Positions 45,008 to 55,204 of a stretch of DNA of 64,000 nt are shown piece after piece. The position numbers were made by a program, and so were the translations under genes. Numbering within the stretch: the stretch's first letter is position 1; each line of letters opens with the position of its first letter. The stretch comes from Stemphylium vesicarium (Eukaryota > Ascomycota > Dothideomycetes > Pleosporales > Pleosporaceae). Where the stretch lies: assembly GCA_004380135.1 (NCBI GenBank), contig QXCR01000010.1, positions 434,001-498,000 of the forward strand. The letters are read 5' to 3'. The notes beneath the pieces are model-generated. The model was not told the DNA's origin. It saw only the letters and a program-made list of their open reading frames with translations, and ran no database searches.

Positions 45008-48000
45008 ATGAACCCCTCCCAGAACGGCTTCTATGCCACCGGTCCGCCCATGATGAACCCTCCACCACCACGCATCTTCGGCAGCGGCAGCTTCGACCCC
45101 TCGCACATGCCTTCGGGCAACATGTTCGCTCCCGACGACATGGACGAGCACGGCGACGGCGGGGATGCGAAGCGGCGGCGCATTGCGAGAGTAGGCTATA
45201 TGGCGGCATCCACGGATAGCACCACTCCAGCGCTGACAAAGGCTGTAGGCATGCGACATGTGCCGCAAGAAGAAGATCAAGTGCGACGGCAAGATGCCCT
45301 CGTGCACCCACTGCCAGAACTACAAGACTGAGTGCATCTTCACCCAGGTGGAGAAGAAGCGCCAGCCGCCAAAGGGGTAGGTACTGCCGCTGCGCCCTGT
45401 GCGATATGTTGCTGATGACGGGTAGCGCCAAATATATCGAGGGCCTTGAGAACCGCCTTGCGCGCATGGAATCGCTCATGCGTCTGTCGGGCGTCCTTCC
45501 CGAAGATGACGACGGCAGCACCGATCTGGCCACGCTGGAAAGGCGCCTCGAGGCACGAGCCGGGCGCTCCACTACGCCCAGGACAAGCGTCGACGACAGA
45601 AGACCATCCGTGGCCCCTCAGACAGCACAGTCGACGAGCAGCGGCACTCCGGCACAACCCGCTCTCCCTAGCCCCAGGAGCGGCACCGCTTCACCAGAGC
45701 CTGAAGAGCAGTCCGGTAGCAACAAAGATAGAGACGAGGATGCACTCGCCGAGATGATGTGTTCTCTAGTGACCAACAACTGCGGCGAGACAAGATATAT
45801 CGGTACGTTTTTTCTTCTGCCCATGACCCCGTCATCTGTATGCTGACCCAACCAGGCTCCTCGTCCGGCTTCTCCATCTTCTCGCCCAAGGGCATCCAAT
45901 GGGTCAACGAGAAGACGGGCGACAACTCATTCCGTGATATGATTTCCACAGCCGCCGTCGAAGACAACAAGTGGATACAGTGGCGGCCAGACGTCTTCCA
46001 GGACATTTTCAAGCGGCGAGTCTACAAGCAACTACCCCCCAAGCAAGAGGCCCTTTCGCTACTCAAGGACTACTTTGAGAATTTCAACTGCATGTTCCCA
46101 CTATTCCACGAGCCCACATTTATGCATCTCGTCGACAAGCACTACTCCAAAGACCCCTACGAAGGCTCCGGCTGGTGGGCCAGTCTGAACGTTGCCCTGG
46201 CTTTCGCCCACCGCCTGCGTGTCATGAGCAATCTCGTGCCTGCAGAGGAGGATGAGAAAGCTTGGCAATATTTGAAGAATGCGATGAGCGTCATGGTCGA
46301 GCTCACTATGCGCAATACCGATCTGCTTAGTGTTCAAGCTTTATTGGGAATCGTAAGGACCACGAAATACCTGTACCTGTGTAGCCATCTAACATCGTAT
46401 AGGGTCTCTTTCTCCTGGGAACGCCAAACCCCCAACCCACCTATTTCTTCGTCGCTACTGCTATGCGACTAGCCCACAGCATTGGTCTCCACAAGAAGGG
46501 CGCCAACTTTAGTCTCAACACTGCAGAAGTAGAGCAGCGGAGACGTGTCTTTTGGATTGCATACATGCTCGACAAAGAGTGAGCTCCCACCTGTTCCCAT
46601 TGTTCGTAATGCGGGCCGACTAACCCTACCAAGTATCTGTCTGCGTTCTGGTAGACCTCCAGTACAAGACGACGATGATATGAACGTCGAGCTACCCAGC
46701 GATACACCGCCCGACAACATTGGCAACATACCGCTTGCCGACGGCAAGGGCACTATGAACCTCTTCCGCCTCATGTGCACCTTCTCCGTCATCCAGAGCA
46801 AGGTTTACAAGGGGCTCTATTCCGTCAAAGCCTCCAAGCAAACAGATGGCGAGCTGCTCAACACCATTGGCGAACTCGACAAAGAACTGGAAGCCTGGAA
46901 GGATGATATTCCCCTTGAGTTCCGGCCAGAACACGACATCAAAGCATCGCATACTCCTCTGATTCTCCAGGTTGCCGTGTTACATCTCGGATACTACAAT
47001 TGTCTGACTACTATCCACCGTATGAGTGTGCACCACGGCTACTGGACAAGCCGACTATCCAACTTCGCCATCCAAGGACTGAACGCTCGGCCACTGAATC
47101 CCAGGGTCTTCATGTCAGCCCAACTTTGCGTGCAGGCTGCCCGTGCTTCGATCCACTTGTTGAAGTATATACCAAAGGGCGACCTGTCGTGCGTCTGGCT
47201 GGTAATTTACTTTCCTGTGACGGCACTTGTCACCCTTTTTGCGAACATCCTACAGAACCCACAAGATACCCGATCACGATCTGATCTTAAGTTGATGAAG
47301 TTGGTTGTAAACTTCTTGAACATGCTCAATGACGACCAAGGAAGTGGCAGTGTGAAGCGTATGTGTACCGTGTGCGCCGAGTTTGAGCGCATTGCAACTA
47401 TTGTGTTGGAAAAGGCTGATCGCGAACACGCATCGCGACGGAAAAGAAAGCAAGGCGATAGCGAACAAGATGCACAGATTGAAGCGACAGCGGCCGAGTT
47501 GCTCTCAACTGGTCGTAATGCACACTCATCACCACAGCAAGTCACTACGCCACAAAACACCAACGCCTCGGAAGGCATGATCTTCAATCCGGACTTCCAC
47601 GGCTTCAACGAGGTAGGTTTCACAATTCCCGGGTAGATTGGCGCTAACCTTCGCAGCCATTTCCTTTCTCACCCAACTTTACTCATGCATCCTTGCAACC
47701 GAACATTCAAATGAGCCAGTACGGCTCTCCGGGAATCACGGCGCAAATGCTGCAACAACAACAAAGCCTACCGATGACCACTGGTGCTGACGTTAGCGGC
47801 ATAAGCTCGAATATCAATGCAATGGTAGGCATGGGGCAATTTGATCAGACGTTCAACAATGTTCCCCAAGATCTCTGGAAGATGCCAATGACGCTCGAAT
47901 GGGACTGGGCGGATATGACGGGCGGCTTCGCAGGGTACGAGGATGGCATAAGTATGAATGGTGTGCTCCCGGATTTCTCCAACAATACAGGCCATGGGAC

Positions 48001-48043
48001 AAGCGAATTCAACCAGGGGGCTATGAATGGTGGACGGCAATAA
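45008..48043 (+). CDS. Zn2Cys6 fungal transcription factor
   Basis: A 908-residue regulator with seven exons: 45008..45190, 45249..45376, 45426..45802, 45856..46352, 46403..46578, 46634..47612 and 47657..48043. A basic run KRRRIAR leads into the zinc cluster C63-X2-C66-X6-C73-X6-C80-X2-C83-X6-C90; an intron falls exactly before it. A linker KRQPPKGAKYIEG and a short coiled coil (GLENRLARMESLMRLS, about 110-125) for dimerisation follow. The middle part (about 250-560) is the fungal_trans regulatory domain, with DYFENFNCMFPLFHEPTFMH and later AMRLAHSIGLHKKG, RRRVFWIAYMLDK typical of it. The C-terminus is rich in Gln, Asn and Met and likely activating. The target pathway is unknown; nearby candidates are the class II aldolase and the glycosidases downstream. 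Confidence 0.93.
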
Positions 48044-48538
48044 TGGGGCCATTCGAATCGTGGGCAGGTAAATGTGCTTTTCGTCAAAGGATTGCACAGC
48101 ATACTCGATTACGTCGCTACAAGGGTGTGTTGCAACACGTTTGTAGGTACGAACACCATGAACGAGCTGCTCTTTGCTTCCGTCTGGTAATTACGTCCTC
48201 TATCATGATATCATGATGTTTGCGAACTGGCAATTTGAGCTCAAAGTATATAGCTCTTGTAATTATAAATCATACCCACTCTATCAAGCGCCAGACTTTG
48301 GCTCATGCGTGAATGTACAGCTTCCGTCAGCTGGGATGCGCGCAGTGCATGTTGGCGCCAGATTAGGGCCGCGCCACCAGGGCATAGTCTGGGGATCTTC
48401 ACTGTACGATTTCGTAGGTGTGATGTTGATCATGGCGTAGGGTGGGTGGGACTTTTTGTATATGTAGCTAAAACTGTCTCTCCAGTGAAGCTTCCTCATC
48501 TTCTCCGAAAGCGTATTCATTCACGCACGCAAAGCATG
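48044..48538. other. Intergenic, promoter of the class II aldolase
   Basis: About 495 bases with no supported gene. It contains the 3' flank of the transcription factor and the aldolase promoter. Confidence 0.5.
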
Positions 48539-49409
48539 ATGTTCAACACCACAGCATTGCTATCCAGTCTCATCACGGCAAACCACATATTATCCTACCA
48601 CAACGTGCTCGACCCATTCGGCCATGTCAGCGTACGTAACCCACTGACAAACACGACCTTCTTCATCGCCTTGCAACTGGGTAAGTCGTGCTTCTGCAGC
48701 AGCCGAGTGCATGTAAATACCGACAGACGTGATTGCAGGTCCAGCAGTAGTCTCCGGGCCCGCGGACATTGGCGAGTACCTCATCTCAGACGGAACGCCG
48801 GTAAACGGTACCGTGGGCGGATACTCTGAGCGCTACATCCACAGCGAGATATTGAAGCGGTATCCCGATGTCAACGCCGTTGTGCACAGCCACTCCGAGG
48901 ACGTGCTGCCGTATACAGTCCTGTCGGCATCACAGCAGTCACTCGAACCCGTGTACCACATGGCAGGTTTCCTCGGCAGCGCAGTGCCCACCTTTGACAT
49001 TGAAACCGTGTACGAAGAAGACGACGCGCGGGACCTGCTCGTCAACAGCCCCAGACTAGGGTCTGCGCTCGCGCAGACGTTTGGTGTCAATCAGACAAGG
49101 CCGACTAGCCCGGCGCATAGCACGGTGCTGCAGCGCGGCCATGGGTTTGTCACGGTGGGCGAGGGGGTGGAGCAAGTGACGGATTTCGCTTACTATGCTG
49201 CGAGTAATGCGCGGGTGCAGACCAAGGCGATTCTGTTGGCGAATGCGCAGCGGGGAGCAGGTGGCGCAGTGCAGTATTTGGGTCAGATGGAGAGGGTGGC
49301 GACGGCGGAGATGAATAGGTGGATTGTGTTTAAGCCGTGGATGCAGTGGGTGAGGGAAGTGGAGAGAAGTGGCATGTTTGTTAATGTGTTGGGGACGCCG
49401 CCTATATAG
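48539..49409 (+). CDS. Class II aldolase/adducin family protein
   Basis: A 270-residue, probably cytosolic enzyme of the zinc-dependent aldolase/adducin head family, related to L-fuculose-1-phosphate aldolase and ribulose-5-phosphate 4-epimerase. Exons 48539..48680 and 48739..49409; an alternative start codon one position earlier (48536) would add a single Met. Family marks are LSYHNVLDPFGHVSVRNP (substrate phosphate region), the catalytic Glu in IHSEIL (E84), zinc ligands H97 and H99 in HSHS, and the third His in RGHGFVTVG (H182). All metal ligands are present, so it is likely active rather than adducin-like. In fungi such proteins are mostly uncharacterised. It is followed by RLP24 on the opposite strand, only 113 bases away. 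Confidence 0.93.
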
Positions 49410-49522
49410 ACGAGGAAATGACTACTCTTTTTCATGTGGTATCGAAAATTTTGGGGGCATAAACAAAACTACCGTGATAACGTGACGCCATATACTCCAG
49501 GAATAGGCAGCTTCCCAAGACT

Positions 49523-50217
49523 CTACTCATCAACATCCATGGCCTCGACGCCGCGGCCGCCAAGCTTCATCTTCATCTTCCGCTTAGTCTTGGTCTTGGG
49601 CAGTAGCTCCTCCTCCACGTCGCTGAGCTCGCTCTCCTCGGCCTCGAGCTCCTTCCTCCTAGCAGCGACCTTATCCTTAACCTTCTGGACGTCGGTTTCG
49701 GTCTCGGCCCCGGCCTCGTGTTGCGCCAGCTCTTCCTTGGAGAAGCGCTCGCTCGGCGGTAGCAGGTGCTGGTTCTCCATGACCAGCTTGCGGTCCTCCT
49801 CGCGCTGGCGCTGCTTGTTGCCGCGCATGCGGGCCTTGTAGAAGGCGCGCTCCCTCCTGGCGCGGATGTCGGACACGCGGCCCATGGCCTTGAGTGTCGT
49901 CTGGACGAGGTCGCGGTTGTAGCGCACGGGCACGTTGCGGCGCTGAGCAAAGGTGAGGGTCGAGTCGACCGTCATTTCCTTGCCGTGGGCGCGGCGGAAG
50001 CTCTTAGTCCAGGCCAGCTTGCGTGGGTTGCGCTTCATCTTGAAGTTCTTGTGGCATTTGCTCTTGCAGAAACGGAAGCTCTTGGCGTCATTGCGCACAA
50101 ACGTGATGCCCTTGGACGGGTATACGGGACTCGAGCAAAAGTAGCCTGGCATATACGCGTTAGTTGGGGGGGTTTGTATTTTGCGTGGCAGTGCACATAC
50201 ACGTTTCGATTCTCATG
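49523..50217 (-). CDS. RLP24: Ribosome biogenesis protein RLP24
   Basis: RLP24 is a placeholder for ribosomal protein eL24 on pre-60S particles. It recruits the AAA-ATPase Drg1 for its own release in the cytoplasm. Two exons on the minus strand: 50202..50217 and 49523..50145, giving 212 residues. The 16-base first exon supplies MRIET and the first base of Cys6. The zinc-binding cysteines are C6, C9, C32 and C36 (MRIETCYFC, RFCKSKC), followed by HKNFKMKRNPRKLAWTKSFR, the L24e core. The C-terminal half, with a helical part (ERAFYKARMRGNKQ) and a basic-acidic tail ending EAMDVDE, distinguishes RLP24 from eL24. It is transcribed divergently from the Pam18 gene, with about 350 bases between start codons. 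Confidence 0.95.
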
Positions 50218-50420
50218 GTGGCGTTGGAAGGAGGAGGGTGGGATGGGGGATGGAGTGGGGAGGTAAGGCCTTGTTCACTGTCGCCGGGCAATGTTGCATG
50301 CCCTGGCCAGAAATCCAGAAATTTTGGGTGGCGCGTGCACTCTCCCGTCAGGCCAATTGCGTCGCATCTCGACCGAGGCACCTCCGCAGATTCTGAGCCC
50401 ATCCATCCTGTTCCCTATAT

Positions 50421-50447
50421 GCCACCACCACCACCACCACCACCACC
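50421..50447. repeat. (CCA)n microsatellite in the Pam18 leader
   Basis: About nine CCA units between the two divergent genes, outside coding sequence for the chosen starts. Confidence 0.85.
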
Positions 50448-50543
50448 AAGCCGCCCTGCAATATTCGCTTCCGACATCGACCCTCGTATCGCTGCCGCAT
50501 CGCTTCTCACGACACCGATATCAGCACTTGTGCCCGCATAAGA

Positions 50544-50563
50544 CCAAAACCAAAACCAAAACC
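50544..50563 (+). repeat. CCAAAA hexamer repeat just before Pam18
   Basis: A little over three units, ending three bases before the ATG, so it forms the end of the mRNA leader. Such A/C-rich, unstructured leaders are favourable for scanning ribosomes. Confidence 0.7.
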
Positions 50564-50566
50564 AGC

Positions 50567-50936
50567 ATGTCGGCCTGGGTCTGGATAGTGGGCGCCGGTG
50601 CCACGGCCTTCTTTGGCCGCGCAGCACTTGTCGCTCTCCGAAGATCAGGCAAGGGCGCCGGTGCTCTGGGCCGCGGATACTACAAAGGCGGCTTTGAGCC
50701 AAAGATGACACGACGAGAGGCTGCGCTGATATTAGAGATGCCGTGCGTCTACCACTTGCGCCTTTCCCACACCCACCACTAACAAGACATGTAGCGAACG
50801 CGGCATCACTAAGGAACTCCTGCGGAAAAAGCACCGCTCCCTCATGCTCCTGAACCATCCCGACCGAGGCGGCAGCCCCTACCTGGCCACCAAAGTCAAC
50901 GAAGCGAAAGAGTTATTGGAGAAGGAAGTGAAATAG
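50567..50936 (+). CDS. PAM18: Mitochondrial import motor subunit TIM14/Pam18
   Basis: Pam18 is the J-protein of the inner-membrane import motor; it stimulates the ATPase of mitochondrial Hsp70 at the TIM23 channel. Exons 50567..50742 and 50795..50936 encode 105 residues, the usual length in filamentous fungi. One membrane helix lies at the N-terminus (residues 3-22, WVWIVGAGATAFFGRAALVAL). A Gly-rich linker RGYYKGGFEPKMTRREAALIL follows, then the J domain with HPD at 80-82 in LLNHPDRGGS. The intron splits Pro59 and its removal gives EMPERGITKELLRKKHR. Start chosen at 50567 because it directly precedes the membrane helix. Mdj2, a paralogue, is the only close alternative. Confidence 0.93.
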
Positions 50937-51000
50937 GCCGACGCCAACATTATTTGTATACCAACCACTACTACTTGTACTATATATTACGGCACCATTC

Positions 51001-51025
51001 TCAGCATCAGCATCAGCATCAGCAT
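51001..51025. repeat. (CAGCAT)n hexamer repeat
   Basis: Four units in the short convergent spacer between the Pam18 stop codon and the beta-glucosidase stop codon. Confidence 0.8.
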
Positions 51026-51104
51026 GGCGTTGGACTGAATATGATTTGAACGCTTTAATGGCTCTACTTTTACCATTCCTCCACCCACTTCTTGTTCCCA
51101 ACAA

Positions 51105-53598
51105 TTAGTCAATCAAGACCACTTCACTCCGAGACGACAGGTCTCTGGAGCTAAATCCCGCCATGAAGCCAATCAAGCCCTCTGGAACCACCCACTGCTG
51201 AGACTCCACATCCCAATAGCTCACATCGCGTCGCATCAACTCAAACTGTACAAGCTGCGTTGCCCCGACTTCGACATGCACCTTTTCGAAGCCCCGCAAT
51301 ACCTTGACAGGTGTGCCGGATGGGCTTACGTCTCGAGGAAGTGAGACGTACAGCTGTGGAACTGCGTAACCTGCCCTTGCGCCCGTGTTTGTGACTTCGA
51401 CCGTCGCTACCGCAATAGTCTCCCACAGGTCCTTCAACCCACCAGGTGCAGTGCCCTGCGACTCATCGGCCAGGGGTGCCAGACTCTCGCCTACCTTCTT
51501 GACCGTCAGATTGCCGCTGATGCTGAAGCTGGTGTACGACAGCCCGTAGCCAAACTCATACAGCGGTTCAATCCCGTTTGCGTCATAATGCCGGTAGTCA
51601 ATCATCTGACCCTCGACATAATCTGCTTGCCAAGCGTCTGCATCGCTCACATCATCTCCCAAGTCGACAATCTTGGGGCCCGTGTCGTTTGCGTTTCTGG
51701 GAATCGTGTACGGAAGACGGCCGGAGGGTTCCCGGGCGCCCCAAAGAACATCGACAATGGCGTTTCCCGTCTCCTCGCCAGGGTAGTGCGCCGCCAGTAT
51801 CGCCGTCACGTTGGGGTTGTCTGCCCACGGCATGAGGACGATGCCCGGCGCGTGTGCGATGACGATTGTGTTTGGACATAGGGCTGCTGTGCTCTCGACC
51901 GCGCGGGTGGCGTTCCATTGCAGTTCCAGGGACGAGCGGTCTGAACCCTCGCCAGCATAGGCTTTCAAAAACAGCAGACAGACCTCTGGTGTGGGGTATA
52001 TCGTAGTGAACAACCCTTCGGCGATGATGTCGTTGTCAAGTAGAAGCTGCAATCGTCCACCCAAAGCCGCTACCTTGTTCTGAATGGCTTCGAGTGGCGT
52101 TACTAGACTTGTGTGTCGGACAGTACCGGAGCCACCACCCACGTCTAGAGTGCCCATTTCGTAGCCCTCGGGGTATTTGGCAACATTATTGAAGGCGGAG
52201 CCGGTCGTCGGATAGGGCACGTCGTTTCCAAAGAGACCAAAGCTCTTCGTCGTGTTCTTTAGAGGCAATGTTCCATTGACGTTCTTCAAAAGCACTGTCC
52301 CAGCTGCCCCCGTCTCACGAATGATTCGCGCATGGTCGGCTCGAACGTCCCGTGCTGGAACTTCGGGGTAGAAGGCTGCCAGCGGCGACTCATGGCCGTA
52401 CTGGTAGGTCAAGAAGACAGGTCCGGCAGCTGGGTCTACAGAGGGGAAGTTGGCTTGGTCAAGCAGAAAGTAAGGCGTCATGACCCTTTTTGCCATGTCT
52501 TCCAACCGTTCCGAGGATACTTGGCCCTCTTCAATGGCCTTGCGAAGCTTGTCGCCAAAGTAGTAGGTACCAGAAGTACCTTGTACGGTCCCAGGCATCT
52601 CCATGTCGAGCCCCGCATTGGCGGAGGGTGCCGTGGAATGCGTCGCTTCCCAGTCGGAAACTACGTAGCCGGGAAAAGCCAGCTCGTGCTTGAGAGTTGT
52701 GTCGAGGATGTGGGAATCAGCACAAGAGTAGCTTCCATTGACGCGGTTGTAAGCACACATGACCGACGCAGTGTTCGCGTGGACCGCGTTGGCAAACGGC
52801 CAAAGGTAGAGTTCGTGCAGAGTTCGGTCGTCGATATTTGCCGAGACGGCTTCAATGACAGTGCCGTTGGCGGAAGTGCCCCGGGTCCGCTGTGTCTCCT
52901 GTTCATTGCCAATGTAGTGCTTCGAACAAGCTTGAACGCCAGTAGATTGAATCCCATGCACCGAAGCATTCATCGCAACTCCAGCCAGATATGGATCTGG
53001 GCCGAAACCTTCCCACGTGCGACCCGAAGCTGCGTGACGACCCATTGGTCCTGCAGATGGCCTACTCTCTCGTCAGTGCCATGGAATTAGGAGGTTCTGG
53101 TTACTTTCCACCTACCCGAGAAAAACATGGGAACCTTTTGCTCGGAATTCTTCACCAAGCGCCACGCTGCGCTCGTACATGAGACGCCTGTCCCACGTTG
53201 CTGCGGTCGTGATACCAGCCGGGAAGACGCTCACACCATCCTGTCGCGAATACCCCGTTGGCCCATCAGAATAGCATATGCCAGCAAAGTTGAGCCGCTC
53301 AATGGCACCGATGGTGCCGACGCATGGCAGTTGCGGCGATGTGTAACCTCCTGTTACGAGACCGATTTTCTCCGTGATATTAAGCTGGGAGACAAACTGC
53401 TCGGCAGCAGCAGATGCAGAGTCCCAGGCTGGTATCAGATGATGTTAGTGATATGTACAGAGAGAAGGAATGGTGTTGATGCAAGATGCAAAGGAAAGAA
53501 ACAAACTTACAACGAGAAGTATTAGACTCTCTGGGTGAAAGTGCAGTAGCAGCAACTGCATGCAGCGCCAATAAGCTGCAAGTTTCGAAAAGATGCAT
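51105..53598 (-). CDS. Secreted beta-glucosidase (GH3)
   Basis: A 785-residue exo-acting glycosidase that releases glucose (or related sugars) from beta-linked oligosaccharides. Three exons on the minus strand: 53511..53598, 53116..53428 and 51105..53061. The first exon is a signal peptide MHLFETCSLLALHAVAATALS. The (beta/alpha)8 domain has KIGLVTGG, then YSDGPTGYSRQDGVSVFPAGITTAATWD, GPMGRHAASGRTWEGFGPDPYLAG and KHYIGNEQE. The catalytic nucleophile is Asp270 in GYVVSDWEATHS. The second domain starts near NGTLPLKNT, and a C-terminal fibronectin III-like domain runs from about 640 (VEVTNTGARAGYAVPQLYVS) to the end. Many NxS/T sites fit secretion. It has a TATA box at 53671..53678. The sequence fits GH3 enzymes of the cellulose- and hemicellulose-degrading type; its exact sugar preference is not visible. 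Confidence 0.95.
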
Positions 53599-54427
53599 AT
53601 TGCGGATTGATTACTGCTACGGCGTCTTCTTCCACTTCGTAACGGGACATACCAAAGGGTCCTCGGAGGGTTTATATACCCCAGTACATAAGGGGCACAA
53701 GCGTATGAAATCAAACCAGAAGCAGTATACCTTACGAGAGAAGACTAGACAAAGTATGGACTTGAAGTAATCACCGTGTCTAGTCGCTGAATAGTGCCTT
53801 GGCGTCATGTTGCCGATGCTCATATGTATAGTCAATACGACGTATTTGTCTATACGCGTATACGCCAAGTGGCAAACAGACGAGGAAGAAGTCCGATGTT
53901 CTCCATAGCCATGCGCAAAGACCATTGAAATAGTCTAGCAAGCAAGTGCTCGGTCCGGATCATACATGTAAGATTATGTTGATATCAGTTCGATAGCATA
54001 ACTTCTCTTACTGTCATCGCGAGTTAGTACACCAGTTTCTCAGATCACTTCATCTAAGCTAGCCGGTCATTCCTCCTCCCCTCCTCGGTCCACATCCACA
54101 CCCCACTATGTCCTCGGAAGCAAATCACCCGAAAAAAAGCGGCGGGCGCACGCGTACCAGAAGCCCTCCTACCCCTTCCGCTAAAAGTTCCACAACCGCA
54201 AGAGAGATGGAAGAGAGAAAACTAGTGTGCATTTGGTAATCAATCAATCACCTAGCTAGTTTACCCCGCAACCAAACTCCCCAAAGCGAACAACTCTCCC
54301 AAATTTCTACACACAGCACAGTAGTATCACCGCAACCGACGACTCTTTTCGCAGCACAGCAGGATCTGGAGCTTTGCCAGGATAGAATCACGATAGCAAT
54401 TGGAACGAGAATAAGGAAAAGGAAAAC
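53599..54427. other. Divergent promoter: GH3 and rhamnose mutarotase
   Basis: The 829-base interval between two divergent genes. Beyond the GH3 TATA box I see no gene. The half next to the mutarotase gene is C/A-rich and probably its leader. Shared regulation of the two genes through this interval is possible. Confidence 0.5.
53671..53678 (-). promoter_or_regulatory. TATA box of the GH3 gene
   Basis: TATATAAA on the minus strand, about 73-80 bases before the start codon at 53598. Confidence 0.6.
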
Positions 54428-54951
54428 ATGGCAACAGCAACGAATCAAGGCCCACGACGCATCGGCCAATGGCTCTACCTCAAACCGGAATGTATCCCAG
54501 AGTACAAGAAATGCCACGCAGCCGTATGGCCAGAGGTGCTCGAGCAGATTAAAGACTCAAACGTCAGGGATTGTACGTTGATAAATCCGTATTTCTTTCT
54601 CTTTTGTTCATCTGCACTCTTTCTCTACTCATCTCTCGACATCTGGATACATTTTCAATGTACTTGGATTTTTCAAAGAAGCATGTAGAACTAACGTAGA
54701 CATTCGCTTCGCGTCGCCATGCAGATTCGATATTCCTTTCCATGAGCCCGCGACCCACGCTTTTCGCTTCATTCAAATATGTCGGCAACGCCTTCGACGA
54801 CGACATGGCGCGCATGGCGGCGAATCCAAAAGTGCAGCAGTGGTGGGCTATGACGGATGGCATGCAAGAGTCGCCTGTCGAGGGCGCCCAGGGAAGCGCA
54901 AGTGGCCCGGGGTGGTGGGGACAGACGGAGGAGGTGTTTTATGTCGAGTAA
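54428..54951 (+). CDS. L-rhamnose mutarotase (RhaM family)
   Basis: RhaM-type proteins interconvert the alpha and beta anomers of L-rhamnose. Two exons, 54428..54572 and 54725..54951, encode 123 residues; bacterial RhaM is about 104. The spliced codon is Tyr in YSIFLSMSPRPTLFASFKYVG. Family marks are the N-terminal strand RIGQWLYLKPECIPEYKKCHAAVWPEV with the conserved His (H30). Also present are the second strand ending FKYVG, the NPKVQQWWAMTDGMQ segment and the C-terminal WWGQTEEVFYVE strand. The dimeric ferredoxin-like fold and cytosolic location follow from the family. Fungi use a non-phosphorylated rhamnose pathway, and the role of RhaM there is little studied. The neighbouring GH3 and glycosidase genes could provide its sugar. 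Confidence 0.93.
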
Positions 54952-55204
54952 GCTGATGGGTGTCTGTTTTTTTTTCTTGGACGGTAAGACTACAGGAAAG
55001 GACAAAGACAGTTGAATGGTATCAAAGCAAACTATGAAACTTGGCGCCAAACACACTCACGTGTCTGCGCCGCAAAACATGGTGACCATATCCCAAATGC
55101 AATGGCGCGGAAACAAAATACACGGACGCCGTCGCGCAAACCTCAAGAACTAAACCCTTTGCACCCGGACTCTACACCGGCTCGTCCCGCCATATGTATA
55201 TGCT

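Larger units (their letters stand above)
50218..50566. promoter_or_regulatory. Bidirectional promoter, RLP24 and Pam18
   Basis: This 349-base interval must serve both divergent housekeeping genes. Toward Pam18 it contains a (CAC)n/(CCA)n run at about 50421..50447 and a CCAAAA hexamer repeat at 50544..50563 that ends at the start codon. No clear TATA box is seen. Confidence 0.6.

Noticed and set aside
44889..45572. 227-codon minus-strand frame over the start of the Zn2Cys6 factor
   Set aside because: Low-complexity Arg/Ser/Cys product antisense to well-supported exons and the hexamer repeat.
52332..53090. 252-codon plus-strand frame over GH3
   Set aside because: Antisense to the beta-glucosidase catalytic domain; no independent features.
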